Source: Qipengyuania gaetbuli (GTDB taxonomy: Bacteria > Pseudomonadota > Alphaproteobacteria > Sphingomonadales > Sphingomonadaceae). From it: a stretch of 64,000 bases of DNA. A model generated the notes under the pieces. That model worked only from the letters and a program-made list of their open reading frames with translations. It made no database searches and had not been told where the DNA came from. The translations under genes were made by a program, and so were the position numbers. Each line of letters opens with the position of its first letter. The first letter of the stretch is position 1. This document shows, one piece after another, positions 15,391 to 26,560 of this stretch. Location of the stretch: assembly GCF_020524765.1 (NCBI RefSeq), contig NZ_JAIVLR010000001.1, positions 310,001 through 374,000 on the forward strand. Reading direction: 5' to 3'.

Positions 15391-17157
15391 ATGCATTTTG
15401 ACGACCGCCTTGCCACAGTCCTGCGCAATCGCGCGGCGGGCGAGCGTGCGGCGCGTACGCAGTTCCGCCAGCTGCTGGACCTGCTGGGAGAGCGTCCGCA
15501 GGCCGGCGACAAGGCGCTGAAGGCTGCCGCTTACCTGCGGCTGATCGCGCTGGGGGAGATGATCCCGGTCAAGGACCGCGCCTCCATCGTCGGTGAAAGC
15601 GGCTGGCGTTTCCGCAATCCGGAACTGGTGAAGTGGTTCGGCGAGGCGCATCCCCATATCGCGGCTGCCGCGCTCTATCGCGCCCGCCTGACGGGAGAGG
15701 AGTGGGAGCAGCTCATCCCGCAATTGCCTATCCGGGCCCGCGGTTTCCTCCGACATCGCCGGGACCTGCCCGACGAGGCGGTCCGCGCTCTCGACGCACT
15801 AGGCGTGTCCGACCGCGCGCTGCCGCTGCCCGAACCGTTCGACCTGGTCGAAGAATTCGCAACGCCGGATATCGAGGGCGTGCCGGAGCTAAGCGAACCC
15901 GAAATCCTGCCCGAAGAGCCGGAACCCCTTTCGCTCTCTCCCGAGCGACTGGTACCGGAGCCGGAACCCGAACCCGTCTCGCAACCAAAACCGCAACCGG
16001 CCATGGGCGGTTCGGAAGGTATTCGCGCCCTGGTCGACCGGATCGAGGCATTCCAGCGCACCCGTTCGGAACGCTCAGGCGACAGCGACGACCCGCGCCT
16101 GCCGCTGGGCGAAGACGACGATCAGGTCGCGGCAAGGCCCATCGACCAGTTCCTGTTCGGCTGCGACACGGAAGGCCGCATCGATTGGGCCGAACCGGGT
16201 ATCGCTCCGATGGTGACCGGCATGGACATGGCTTCCATGGCCTTGGATAGCGAAGAGGCAGCGCGCATCCTCCGCATGCGCCAGCCCATGGCATCGCTGG
16301 CCGTCAACATTCGCGGCGCGGTCAGGCTGGAAGGCGATTGGGTGGTGGACGCAACGCCGCGCTTCACCCGCTCCGAGGGCCGTTTCTACGGCTATGTCGG
16401 ACGTTTCCGGCGGGCGGTTTCCGGTATCGAGGACCGCCGCGAGGCCGAGGCGGACCGCCTGCGCCAGCTGCTCCACGAACTGCGCACGCCGGTCAACGCC
16501 ATGCAGGGCTATGCCGAGATCATCCAGCAGCAGATGATCGGCCCCGTTCCCCATGAATATCGCGCCATCGCCGCGACCATCGCCGGGGATGCCGCGCACA
16601 TCCTTGCCGGCTTCGACGAGCTCGACCGGCTGGCCAAGCTGGAAACAGGCGATCTCGACCTCGAAAAGGGCGATGCCGATTTCGCCGCGATCGCCCGCAA
16701 GCAGGTGGCGCAGCTGCAGCCGGTGCTCAGCCCGCGCGTTGCGCGCTTCGACGCCGACCTTGGCGAAGGGCGCGCGCCCATCGGCCTGTCGCAGGGCGAG
16801 GCGGAACGGCTCGCCTGGCGCCTTCTCGCCACACTCGCGGGCACATTGGCCGCCGGGGAGACGGTATCGCTCAAGATGCAGACGGGGCTCGAGCAGGTCG
16901 AGTTCGCGCTCACCCTGCCCGCTGCCCTACGCAAGGCGGCAGACATATTCTCGGTCGATACCCGCGCGCAGACCGGCGCGCTGAGTGCGGGCATTTTCGG
17001 AGCAGGCTTCTCGCTCAGGCTCGCGCGGGCAGAGGCGCGCGCGGCCGGCGGGGAACTGGCAAGGGTGGACGATGCGCTGGTGCTGAGCCTGCCGCTCTTG
17101 ACCGCCGCCAGCAGCCTGCCTAGCCCTGAAAACCAGCCGGACAGTGCAGCCGGCTGA
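15391..17157 (+). CDS. Histidine-kinase-like protein with degenerate ATPase half
   Basis: A 588-residue protein without membrane helices. Residues 1-135 are an uncharacterised helical region, 140-205 an acidic Pro/Glu-rich linker, 245-345 a PAS-like stretch, and about 352-415 a HisKA dimerisation domain with phosphoacceptor H362 in LLHELRTPVNAMQGYAEII. The C-terminal 160 residues occupy the place of the ATP-binding domain but I find no N-box Asn and no DxGxG; only a G2-like GAGFSLRLARAEARAAGGEL remains. It may be a pseudokinase, phosphotransferase or scaffold rather than an active kinase. No response regulator is adjacent. GGAG precedes ATG 15391. Confidence 0.78.
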   Translation: MHFDDRLATVLRNRAAGERAARTQFRQLLDLLGERPQAGDKALKAAAYLRLIALGEMIPVKDRASIVGESGWRFRNPELVKWFGEAHPHIAAAALYRARLTGEEWEQLIPQLPIRARGFLRHRRDLPDEAVRALDALGVSDRALPLPEPFDLVEEFATPDIEGVPELSEPEILPEEPEPLSLSPERLVPEPEPEPVSQPKPQPAMGGSEGIRALVDRIEAFQRTRSERSGDSDDPRLPLGEDDDQVAARPIDQFLFGCDTEGRIDWAEPGIAPMVTGMDMASMALDSEEAARILRMRQPMASLAVNIRGAVRLEGDWVVDATPRFTRSEGRFYGYVGRFRRAVSGIEDRREAEADRLRQLLHELRTPVNAMQGYAEIIQQQMIGPVPHEYRAIAATIAGDAAHILAGFDELDRLAKLETGDLDLEKGDADFAAIARKQVAQLQPVLSPRVARFDADLGEGRAPIGLSQGEAERLAWRLLATLAGTLAAGETVSLKMQTGLEQVEFALTLPAALRKAADIFSVDTRAQTGALSAGIFGAGFSLRLARAEARAAGGELARVDDALVLSLPLLTAASSLPSPENQPDSAAG

Positions 17158-17212
17158 AAAGGGGGCAAAAACTCCCGGGGCTCGCGATGCAACGCTTGAG
17201 GGGAAGTTTCGC

Positions 17213-18214
17213 TTGGCCGACCGCAGCCTGCTCGATCCGCCGCCAGCCTCGCTCAAGGTGCGATTTGCGCCGGGTTTCGGCCAGCGCGTCCTCCTGACGG
17301 TCGACACCGAAGAGGAATTCGACTGGTCCAAGCCCTTTTCTTCCGAAGGACACGGCATCGGCCACGTGCTGCGCATCGCCAAATTTCAGGAATTCTGTGA
17401 AGGCATGGGCGTGGTGCCGGTCTACCTCGTGGACTGGCCGGTCGCCACCTCGCAGCGGGCCCGCGATATCCTCGTCCCGCTGGTGCAGCAGGGCAAGGCC
17501 GAGATCGGCGTGCAGCTCCACCCGTGGGTCAATCCGCCGCTCATCGAGGAAACCAGCGTACACAACAGCTTCGCCGGAAACCTCCCGCCGGATCTGGAGC
17601 GCGACAAATTCAACCGGCTGGTCGACGCGATCGAGGACAGCTTCGGCATCTTGCCGCAAATCTATCGAGCAGGAAGGTACGGAGTGGGGCCTGCGACTGC
17701 GCGCATGCTGAAGGACCGCGGCATCGCCATCGACAGTTCAGTGCGGCCGCATCACGATTATTCCGCACAAGGCGGGCCGGATTTCCGCCGCCACCCCGAC
17801 CATCCCTATTGGTCCGACGAGGAGCGGCGGCTGGTCGAACTGCCGCTCACGACCAGCTTCTGGGGCATGCTTCGTCGGCAGGGCGCGCTCGTCCAGCCAC
17901 TGCTGCGCAGTTTCCCGAAACTGGGCGGCGTTCTCAATCGGCTGGGCCTGTTCGAACGCATTCCGCTGACGCCGGAAGGCACCAGCAAAGAAGAGGCGCT
18001 GCGCTGCATCGACATGGCGCTGGACGATGGGCTGGAATTGCTGGTCATCAGCTTCCACAGCCCCTCGCTCGTGCCCGGGCACACGCCCTATGTCCGCACC
18101 GAAGACGACCTGGACGATCTCTACGACTGGTTGCGCGGGGTCTATGCCTATTTTGCCATGCGCGGCGTGCGGCCCACAACGGTGCGGGAAATCGTCCAAT
18201 CGGTGGAGGTCTGA
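17213..18214 (+). CDS. Polysaccharide deacetylase family protein
   Basis: A protein of about 333 residues with the NodB-type barrel: VLLTVDTEEEFDW carries the paired Asp/Glu of motif 1, and VQLHPWVNPP gives the metal-binding His of motif 2; FHSPSLVPGHTP near the C terminus supplies the last His. Substrate could be a cell-surface polysaccharide. No signal peptide is seen, so it is cytoplasmic or tethered. The start is uncertain: TTG 17213 has GAGGGGAAG at ideal spacing, whereas a GTG at 17144 lies inside the preceding gene and lacks a good site. Confidence 0.82.
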   Translation: MADRSLLDPPPASLKVRFAPGFGQRVLLTVDTEEEFDWSKPFSSEGHGIGHVLRIAKFQEFCEGMGVVPVYLVDWPVATSQRARDILVPLVQQGKAEIGVQLHPWVNPPLIEETSVHNSFAGNLPPDLERDKFNRLVDAIEDSFGILPQIYRAGRYGVGPATARMLKDRGIAIDSSVRPHHDYSAQGGPDFRRHPDHPYWSDEERRLVELPLTTSFWGMLRRQGALVQPLLRSFPKLGGVLNRLGLFERIPLTPEGTSKEEALRCIDMALDDGLELLVISFHSPSLVPGHTPYVRTEDDLDDLYDWLRGVYAYFAMRGVRPTTVREIVQSVEV

Positions 18215-18217
18215 CGC

Positions 18218-18246
18218 TTGCGTATAAGCGAAGGCGCGGCTAGTCG
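18218..18246 (+). promoter_or_regulatory. Possible promoter of the tRNA pair
   Basis: TTGCGT and TAGTCG are separated by 17 bases, and the -10 ends 28 bases before the tRNA at 18275. The -35 is reasonable; the -10 keeps only the first TA of the consensus. It is the best candidate in the 60-base gap, but weak. Confidence 0.35.
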
Positions 18247-18274
18247 CGGCATTCGCCAGATCGGCGGATGGCGT

Positions 18275-18351
18275 GGGCCTGTAGCTCAGTTGGTTAGAGC
18301 TGGCCGCTCATAACGGCTAGGTCGCGGGTTCGAGTCCTGCCGGGCCCACCA
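18275..18351 (+). tRNA. tRNA with CAU anticodon, probably tRNA-Ile2 (alternatively Met)
   Basis: A 77-base cloverleaf with encoded CCA: acceptor GGGCCTG/CGGGCCC, anticodon loop CTCATAA with CAT at 18309-18311, T loop GGTTCGAGT, discriminator A. CAU tRNAs may be initiator Met, elongator Met or Ile2. The first pair G1-C72 excludes a bacterial initiator. C4-G69 and C5-G68 and the overall similarity of the anticodon arm to E. coli Ile2 favour tRNA-Ile2, which needs lysidine at C34 by TilS to read AUA. This is an inference from identity elements. Confidence 0.9.
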
Positions 18352-18385
18352 GCCAGTCCGTCCATCCGGTCGTGTTTGCCCGTGT

Positions 18386-18462
<77 letters not shown>

Positions 18463-18478
18463 CACGGCAAACTGAGGG

Positions 18479-18493
18479 AAGGAGGACAGACTG
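18479..18493 (+). promoter_or_regulatory. Ribosome site and CTG start of the MATE gene
   Basis: AAGGAGG at 18479-18485 is followed by ACAGA and then CTG at 18491, ideal spacing. An in-frame TGA at 18473 closes the frame just upstream, and no ATG, GTG or TTG lies in frame until 18557. The 22 codons between CTG and that ATG encode the start of the first membrane helix. Initiation at CTG is therefore the most economical reading. Confidence 0.6.
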
Positions 18494-19837
18494 ACCGCCT
18501 CCACCTCTCCCGCAGTCCCCGACCGGCGCGCAATCTGGGCGATTGCCCTGCCCGCCATGGTGACCAATGTCGCGACCGCGCTGATCGGGATCGGCGACAT
18601 GTGGATCGTGGGCCAGCTGGGCGATGCGCCGACCCAGGGTGCGGTGGACGTGGGGGCACGTCTCTTCGCCGTGCTCTTCACGGTCATGAACTTCCTCAAG
18701 ACCGGCACCACCGGCCTCGTCGCACAGGCCGGGACGCGGTCCGGCATGGATGCGCAAGTCTCTGTGCTGGTGCGCGGACTGGTCGTGGGACTTGCCATTG
18801 CGGCCATGTTGCTGTTGGCAAAGCCAGTGCTGCTGCCGCTTTCGCTGGAGGCGCTGGGCGCCGGGGGCGCTGTGCTGGACGCCGCGCGGGTCTATGCCGA
18901 AATCCGCTACTGGTCCGCGCCGGCCGTCATGGCCAATCTCGCGCTCATCGGCTTCATGGTCGGCCGGCGGCAGATGACCGCCGTGCTGTTGTTCGAAGTG
19001 GCCTACAACCTTGCCAATATCCTGCTTGGCCTGTGGTTCGTCTTCGCGCTGGACTGGGGCATTGCCGGCATCGGCTGGTCGAGCCTGATTGCCGAATACG
19101 GCAAGCTGGCCGCGCTTGCGCTGTTCCTCGCCCGCGGCGAATTGCTGCGGCAGGTGGCAGCCGCGCTCAGGGAACGCTCGACGCTGGAGTGGCGGTCCCT
19201 GCGACCCTTCCTGTCGGTCAATCGGGACCTGTTCCTGCGCACGCTGGTGCTGACCGTATCGCTTGCCGCGCTGACGCGCCTTTCGGCAGAGCGCGGTGCG
19301 GTGCTGCTCGCAGCGAACGGCATCCTCTACCAGATGTTCATCTTTACTGCCCTGCTCCTCGACGGGTTCGAGAACGCGGCGCAGGTCCTCAACGGCGAGC
19401 GGGCAGGCGCAAGCGACCGGAGGGGCTTTGTCGCCTATGCGCGGGCGATACTGCTGCGCGGAATGGGTGCCGCGGCGGTTGTCGCGCTTGCCTTCGCCTT
19501 GTTCTCGGCCCCGGTGCTGGCGAGTTTTGCGGCGACGGCGGACGTGGAAGCCACTGCGCTGGTGCTGGCCCCGTGGCTGATCGTCATCCCCTTTGCAGGC
19601 GTCGCCAGCTTCGTCCTCGATGGAGTGTTCGTAGGCGCCAGCTGGACGCGGGCGCTGCTCGTTTCGATGGGTCTGGCGTCTGCTGTCTACGCCGCAACAC
19701 TATGGCTCAGCTGGCCGCTCGGCGCGCATGGGCTGTGGCTGTCGTTCACCGTGTTCCTTGTGGCGCGGGCCGGTTTCCAGCTACTGCTGATGCCGCGCCT
19801 GCTGGACCGGGAGTTCGGTGCGAGACCGTCCGCCTAG
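18491..19837 (+). CDS. MATE family efflux transporter
   Basis: A 448-residue inner-membrane protein with about twelve helices and the MATE/NorM layout of two six-helix halves. The first helix region reads [31 protein letters not shown], typical for the family. It exports cationic drugs or metabolites using Na+ or H+. The start is taken at CTG 18491, which has a perfect ribosome site; beginning at ATG 18557 would remove the first half of helix 1 and has no ribosome site. It ends by overlapping the convergent cyclase gene by four bases. Resistance function is not established. Confidence 0.85.
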   Translation: MTASTSPAVPDRRAIWAIALPAMVTNVATALIGIGDMWIVGQLGDAPTQGAVDVGARLFAVLFTVMNFLKTGTTGLVAQAGTRSGMDAQVSVLVRGLVVGLAIAAMLLLAKPVLLPLSLEALGAGGAVLDAARVYAEIRYWSAPAVMANLALIGFMVGRRQMTAVLLFEVAYNLANILLGLWFVFALDWGIAGIGWSSLIAEYGKLAALALFLARGELLRQVAAALRERSTLEWRSLRPFLSVNRDLFLRTLVLTVSLAALTRLSAERGAVLLAANGILYQMFIFTALLLDGFENAAQVLNGERAGASDRRGFVAYARAILLRGMGAAAVVALAFALFSAPVLASFAATADVEATALVLAPWLIVIPFAGVASFVLDGVFVGASWTRALLVSMGLASAVYAATLWLSWPLGAHGLWLSFTVFLVARAGFQLLLMPRLLDREFGARPSA

Positions 19838-21042
19838 GCGCGGGCGGCGCGCAGTTCGTCCTCGCCGCGCCACTCGGTGACGACGTTGTTCTTGTCCATC
19901 TTGCCGTCGTGGACGATGCGATTCCGCCCGCCCTGCTTGGCGGCATAGAGCGCCGCGTCGCAGCGCGCGAAGAGCCTGCCGTAACCTTCGCCCTCGTCAC
20001 GCCCGGCAACGCCGAAGCTTGCCGTGAGGCGGTGATCTTCGGGCATGCCTTCGATGGCGCGGTCACCGAAGCGGCGGCGTACGCGCTCGGCCATGGCCAT
20101 GGCTGCCGCGCCGTCACAATTCCATGCGAGAACGCAGAATTCCTCGCCCCCGATGCGACCGGCAATGTCGGTGTCGCGAATGGTGGAGCGGATGACCTCG
20201 CCGAATTCGGCAATCGCATTGTCGCCGGTCTGGTGGCCGTAGACGTCGTTGACCGCCTTGAAGTGGTCGATGTCGGCGACGACGAGCGAGACGGGCACGG
20301 CTTCCTGCTTAGCCTTTTCCAGCCAGGCAATCACGTCCTGTTCGAAGGCGCGGCGCGTCCGGAGGCCGGTCAGCATGTCGAGTTCGGCCTTCTCGCGAAC
20401 GGCGACCATCTGGTCGTAGATGCAGGCGCCCAACAGGACCAGCGCGCTCGAGAGCGAGATGATCGAGAGCGAGAGGTTCACGACCGAATAATAGATCGAT
20501 TCGCGGTATTCGCTGGCGATGATGCTGCCTTCGAACATCAGCGTGATGACCGGGCGGATCAGGAATTGCGCGGCCAGCAGCACGTGCATGAAAATCACGA
20601 AGCGGTCGATTACCTCGCGCCGGTGCGCATTGAGCAGCGACATCAGGCCGATGACATACATCACGCCGTATCCGGTGTTCACGATGATCAGGCGCGACGA
20701 AATGTCCGCCGAGACCGCCACGGCCACGGCAAGCGTCACAGCCGACAGTCCGTAAACAAGCAACAGCGCGCCGAGATAGGGCGGCTGGCCGACACGGCGC
20801 GTCAGGCCCCAGATTGCCGATGCGACGCTGAGCGAATAGAAGAACTGCGTGAGGTGGAACACGTAGCTCGACGCGGTGTCGAGCAGGTGCGTCACCGTGA
20901 ATCCGACGGTGAAGAAGAAATAGGTTGCGGCGAAAGCGAGGACGTAATTGTCCATCTTCCCGCGCTTCCAGATCACGAGGAACAGCACGCAGAAGATTAC
21001 CGCCGAAAGCGGAGTAATCAGTCCGATTATCTGTTCGCGCAT
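19834..21042 (-). CDS. Membrane-bound diguanylate cyclase (GGDEF)
   Basis: A 402-residue protein with six or seven N-terminal membrane helices (residues about 5-210) and a C-terminal GGDEF domain. The active site is intact (GRIGGEEF), with metal-binding DIDHFKAVND and the inhibitory RxxD motif as RDTD nine residues before GGEEF, so product inhibition is expected. It makes cyclic di-GMP at the inner membrane. GGGGGGAAA precedes ATG 21042. It is monocistronic and convergent with the MATE gene. Confidence 0.93.
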   Translation of the reverse strand: MREQIIGLITPLSAVIFCVLFLVIWKRGKMDNYVLAFAATYFFFTVGFTVTHLLDTASSYVFHLTQFFYSLSVASAIWGLTRRVGQPPYLGALLLVYGLSAVTLAVAVAVSADISSRLIIVNTGYGVMYVIGLMSLLNAHRREVIDRFVIFMHVLLAAQFLIRPVITLMFEGSIIASEYRESIYYSVVNLSLSIISLSSALVLLGACIYDQMVAVREKAELDMLTGLRTRRAFEQDVIAWLEKAKQEAVPVSLVVADIDHFKAVNDVYGHQTGDNAIAEFGEVIRSTIRDTDIAGRIGGEEFCVLAWNCDGAAAMAMAERVRRRFGDRAIEGMPEDHRLTASFGVAGRDEGEGYGRLFARCDAALYAAKQGGRNRIVHDGKMDKNNVVTEWRGEDELRAARA

Positions 21043-21070
21043 GCGTGGTTTCCCCCCGAAAGCCCCGAAC

Positions 21071-21086
21071 TAACCCGCGAGGGTTA
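21071..21086. promoter_or_regulatory. Inverted repeat upstream of the cyclase gene
   Basis: TAACCC and GGGTTA flank a GCGA tetraloop, a perfect six-base dyad 29 bases upstream of the cyclase ATG. It could be a leader hairpin or a small operator. On the plus strand a T-rich tail follows, but no plus-strand gene ends here, so a terminator role is unlikely. Confidence 0.35.
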
Positions 21087-21147
21087 ATTTGTTGTTTAGG
21101 AAAAGCGCGATTATCGAGTGATTTTCGCCCTTTACCGGGTAGCGCCC

Positions 21148-22503
21148 TTAGTTAGCGGGGGCAGCACCGCGCAATATCGGGCCTTCCCGATTGGCGAGGA
21201 TTCCCACAACCTCGGTCCAGACAGCGACATTCTGGCGCAGCTGCACGGGGTCGATCTTGTCGAGCGTGTCGTCGGCCGTGTGGTGCAGGTCGAAATAGCG
21301 GGTGCCGTCCTGCCGCAGGTCAATCAGTGCCCCGCCCTGCTCGCGAACCAAGTTGAGGTCGGCCCCGCCGCTCGCCACGCCGCGCGACGGCGCGACGCCG
21401 AACCGCGCGACGGCGCGCGCGATCTGGCCGAAGATCGCCGGGTCGCTGGCAGTGAAATTGGTGTCGAATTTCCAGATTCGGTCGGCGCCGAAATCGCTTT
21501 CGAGACCGACATAGACCGGCTCGTCAGCATGGGCCTTGGCATAGGCATCGCTGCCCCACAGGCCCGTCTCCTCGGCTCCTGCGAACAGCAGGCGGATAGT
21601 GCGCAGGGGCCTGCCCTGCGCCGCGACATGCTTTGCTGCCGCAGCGATAATGCCGCAGCCCGCCCCGTCGTCGATCGCGCCCGTGCCGAGGTCCCAGCTG
21701 TCGAGATGGCAGGCAAGCAGCACCGGCGGGAGCGAGGGATCACGCCCGGTGATCTCGCCCACGACGTTGCCGCTCGTGGTCGTGCCGAGATCGCGCGGCG
21801 TCAGCAGCAGCTTCATGCGCACCGTTTGGCCGCGCGCGAACATGCGCTCCAGATTGTCGGCATCGGGGTTGGACAGCGCCCCTGCCGGGATCGGCTCAAC
21901 CCCTTCGGAAAAAGTGGTTGTTCCGGTGTGCGGCACACGGTGATTGTCGGTTCCGACCGATCGGATGACGGTTGCAATCGCGCCCTTGCTCGCGGCCAGC
22001 GAAGGCGCGGTCCAGCGCGCGGGTCCGGCAAAGCCGTAGCCCGAACCGTCCTGTGCAGGGCGCATGTCGTGGCTCACGAAGGCGATCTTGCCTGCAAGGC
22101 TGCCTGCTTCCGCGTCGCGCAGATCGGCGAAGCTGGGGAAATAGACCACCTCCGCCTCGATCCCCTCGGGGCCGGTCGAACTGGTGGTCGAGAGGGCCGT
22201 GATCGCCATCGGCTGGGCGAAGGGCGCAGTGACCCAGGCAAGTTCCTGCCCGCGCACCCAGGTTTCCATCTCGAAGGGTTCGTCCGCCACATTGGCAAAG
22301 CCGTTGCGCTTCAGCCAGGCCATCGCCCAGATGCGGCCACGCGCCTCTTGCTCGGTGCCCGGCATGCGCGGACCGACTTCGGTGGTGATACCCTCCACGA
22401 AATCCCACGCGATGGTATCGCCGGTCAGGGCCTCGTCGGCGGTATTGGCTAGGGCCGGTACGGCGAAGGCGAGCGCGGCAAGCGCAACGATCTGTTTTTT
22501 CAT
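21148..22503 (-). CDS. Secreted M28 family metallopeptidase
   Basis: A 451-residue zinc aminopeptidase-like protein. A signal peptide (MKKQIVALAALAFAVPALANT) sends it to the periplasm. A PA-type insert lies around residues 120-230. The co-catalytic zinc site shows CHLDSWDLGTGAIDDGAG with His and Asp ligands, GAEETGLWGS with the catalytic Glu pair, ESDFGA, and a C-terminal DLHHTADD with the last His. ATG 22503 is chosen from the signal peptide; an upstream frame extension to 22545 has no support. It probably trims peptides in the periplasm. It lies 38 bases downstream of the UDP-sugar gene, but is likely transcribed separately. Confidence 0.9.
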   Translation of the reverse strand: MKKQIVALAALAFAVPALANTADEALTGDTIAWDFVEGITTEVGPRMPGTEQEARGRIWAMAWLKRNGFANVADEPFEMETWVRGQELAWVTAPFAQPMAITALSTTSSTGPEGIEAEVVYFPSFADLRDAEAGSLAGKIAFVSHDMRPAQDGSGYGFAGPARWTAPSLAASKGAIATVIRSVGTDNHRVPHTGTTTFSEGVEPIPAGALSNPDADNLERMFARGQTVRMKLLLTPRDLGTTTSGNVVGEITGRDPSLPPVLLACHLDSWDLGTGAIDDGAGCGIIAAAAKHVAAQGRPLRTIRLLFAGAEETGLWGSDAYAKAHADEPVYVGLESDFGADRIWKFDTNFTASDPAIFGQIARAVARFGVAPSRGVASGGADLNLVREQGGALIDLRQDGTRYFDLHHTADDTLDKIDPVQLRQNVAVWTEVVGILANREGPILRGAAPAN

Positions 22504-22541
22504 GGCGCGCTTGCTAGCAGCCGCAGCCGTCCTGCCAAGCG

Positions 22542-23540
22542 TCAATCGGGCGCGCGCGCCGCGAAACCGCTCTGGTCGAAATAGCGCACGGTCTTTTCGA
22601 GCCCTTCGCGCAACCGCGTGGTTGCCTCCCAGCCGAGCATTTCACGGGCAAGCGTCGTGTCCGGACGGCGGCGGCGCGGGTCGTCCTGCGGCAGCGGCTT
22701 GTGGACCAGCTTCGAGCGGCCGCCGACGATGTCGAGCACGGTCTGCGCCAGTTCCAGCATCGAAAACTCGGCCTCGTTGCCAAGGTTCACCGGACCGGTC
22801 GTATCGGCATCTGTCGCCATCATGCGCACGCAGCCGTCGACCAGGTCGTCGACATAGCAGAAGCTGCGCGTCTGCTCCCCGTCGCCGAAGATGGTGATGT
22901 CCTCGCCCCGCAGCGCCTGCAGGATGAAGTTAGACACCACGCGCCCGTCATTGGGATGCATGCGCGGGCCATAGGTGTTGAAGATGCGCACCACCTTGAT
23001 CGGCAGGTCGTGCTGGCGGCGATAGTCGAAGAACAGCGTTTCCGCGCAGCGCTTGCCCTCGTCATAGCAGGACCGCGGGCCGATCGGATTGACGTTGCCC
23101 CAGTAGGTCTCCGGCTGGGGATGCACGTCGGGATCGCCGTACACCTCGCTGGTCGATGCCTGCAGGATCGGCACGCGCAGCCGCTTGGCAAGGCCGAGCA
23201 TGTTGATCGCGCCGATGACGCTGGTCTTGGTCGTCTGGACGGGGTCGAACTGGTAGTGGATCGGCGATGCAGGGCAGGCGAAATTGTAGATCTCGTCCAC
23301 CTCTACCGACAGCGGCATGGTGATGTCGTGCCGAACCAGCTCGAAACGCGGATGGTCGAACAGGTGCGCGACATTGGCGCGGGCACCGGTGAAGAAATTG
23401 TCGACACACAGCACCTCGTGCCCTTCGGCAAGCAGCCGGTCGACGAGGTGCGAGCCGAGAAATCCCGCCCCGCCCGTCACCATGACGCGCTTGGTCAGCG
23501 AATAGCGCGACAGGGCGCTCGGTTTGTCGGAGCCGCTCAT
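22542..23540 (-). CDS. UDP-glucuronate decarboxylase (UDP-xylose synthase) type SDR
   Basis: A 332-residue extended short-chain dehydrogenase. The NAD-binding GGAGFLGS is at residues 23-30, the catalytic Y159xxxK163 appears as CYDEGKR, and the segments [34 protein letters not shown] and [15 protein letters not shown] are those of UDP-xylose synthases. It converts UDP-glucuronate to UDP-xylose and CO2 for surface glycans. Its ATG overlaps the stop of the upstream glycosyltransferase (ATGA), so the two are one unit. Confidence 0.93.
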   Translation of the reverse strand: MSGSDKPSALSRYSLTKRVMVTGGAGFLGSHLVDRLLAEGHEVLCVDNFFTGARANVAHLFDHPRFELVRHDITMPLSVEVDEIYNFACPASPIHYQFDPVQTTKTSVIGAINMLGLAKRLRVPILQASTSEVYGDPDVHPQPETYWGNVNPIGPRSCYDEGKRCAETLFFDYRRQHDLPIKVVRIFNTYGPRMHPNDGRVVSNFILQALRGEDITIFGDGEQTRSFCYVDDLVDGCVRMMATDADTTGPVNLGNEAEFSMLELAQTVLDIVGGRSKLVHKPLPQDDPRRRRPDTTLAREMLGWEATTRLREGLEKTVRYFDQSGFAARAPD

Positions 23541-24712
23541 GTACCGGCCATGTCCTCCCAGAAATGAACTGCCCGCTCAGCGCCCTTGCTGTCGGGGTCG
23601 AACAGCGCCTCTACCGCATCGGCGAAGCGCTCTGTATCACCCATGTGGGCCCGCGCGGTAGTGGCCTGCGAGTATCTCTGCCAGTCCGCTTCGTCCTTCG
23701 ACAGCGCCAGCATGGCATGGGCGATCCCTTCCGCCGATTGCGGTTCGACCACATGGCCGGTGACCCCGCTGCGCACCAGCGCATCGCGCGAGCCGACGGC
23801 AGTGGAAACGATTGCCGGCACGCCGAAGGCCGCGGCCTCGTTGACAACCAGACCCCATTGTTCCTCGGTGCTGACAAGGCACAGGGCCAGTGCGCGGGCG
23901 AGCCGCACCGACACCTCTTCGGCCCGCAGGAAACCGGTAAACTCGACGCCCTCGCCCGCCTGTTCCTTCAAAGCGGTGGCCAGTTCACCGTCGCCGGCGA
24001 GGACAAGGCGGCGTGCATCGGGCCCGGCAAGTTCGCGATATCGGGCGTATCCCGCGAGCAGGACCGGCAGGTTCTTCTTCTCCACGAAGCGCCCGACGAA
24101 CAGGAAGTCCCTTTCTTCCCAGCGCACCGCTTCGCCCGCGCCTTGCGCGCGGATGCGGTCGAGGCCCACGCTGTCGTAACCCGGGAGGATCGGCTTGTCG
24201 CCGAAACCGAGGAAGCGCAAATATTCGCGCTGCCTCAGGCCGCCCACGATCGCCGCGCGATAGGAGGACAGCAGCCGCGCTTTGGCCTGTTCGCGCGGCA
24301 AGGTGCGGGGAAAGTCGTCGAATTTGCTTTCGGTCATCATGACCACGCGCTTGCCCGCAGCGGCCAGTCTCCACGAAAGAGCGATGATGTCGCGTTCCGA
24401 ATAGGGCACGCCGATGCAGACCATCTCCGCATCGCGCACCGCCTTCATCGCCACACGGTAGCGGGCAAGGTGGCCGACCTCGTCATAGGACTTGCCGGGA
24501 AACAGCGTGACGTGGCGCGCTTGCTCGATGCCCTCGGCCGGCTCCCACGCATAGGTCGCGCTGGTGGTGGCATATTCGACCGCCAGCACCTCGGCCCGCC
24601 CAGCCAGCCGGCGTGCCGCCGCCTCGACCCGGTCGACGTGATAGGCGGCAAACTGCGAAAACAGGATCGCGACCTGCGGCAGCTTGCCCGTGTTGGCTGA
24701 CCCTTCGTCCAT
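23537..24712 (-). CDS. GT4-type glycosyltransferase
   Basis: A 391-residue GT-B glycosyltransferase. The donor domain shows [32 protein letters not shown] and the motif [23 protein letters not shown] with conserved Glu residues. The acceptor domain starts after the short, poorly conserved N terminus. ATG 24712 is preferred over a TTG three codons upstream. It overlaps the UDP-xylose synthase gene, which suggests that it handles UDP-xylose or a related sugar; this is inference from context. Confidence 0.85.
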   Translation of the reverse strand: MDEGSANTGKLPQVAILFSQFAAYHVDRVEAAARRLAGRAEVLAVEYATTSATYAWEPAEGIEQARHVTLFPGKSYDEVGHLARYRVAMKAVRDAEMVCIGVPYSERDIIALSWRLAAAGKRVVMMTESKFDDFPRTLPREQAKARLLSSYRAAIVGGLRQREYLRFLGFGDKPILPGYDSVGLDRIRAQGAGEAVRWEERDFLFVGRFVEKKNLPVLLAGYARYRELAGPDARRLVLAGDGELATALKEQAGEGVEFTGFLRAEEVSVRLARALALCLVSTEEQWGLVVNEAAAFGVPAIVSTAVGSRDALVRSGVTGHVVEPQSAEGIAHAMLALSKDEADWQRYSQATTARAHMGDTERFADAVEALFDPDSKGAERAVHFWEDMAGT

Positions 24713-24759
24713 TGCCGCCAACCGCTAGGCCAAGGGAGGCCGTAATGCCACCCTCCGGC

Positions 24760-24788
24760 TTGCCCCAGGCCACAGCTACGACTATCTG
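24760..24788 (+). promoter_or_regulatory. Probable promoter of ettA
   Basis: TTGCCC and TATCTG with a 17-base spacer, ending 49 bases before the ettA ATG. The -35 agrees with the TTG-CC pattern seen at other promoters in the window. The -10 is moderate. Confidence 0.45.
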
Positions 24789-24837
24789 GCGCGCAACCTT
24801 TCCATTCCCGAACAGAATCGCTCGAAGGACACGCCCG

Positions 24838-26511
<1,674 letters not shown>

Positions 26512-26560
26512 GGCTGGCGTCACAGTCGACCGGCCAGGAGGACTTTCAAGGGGGGAAATC

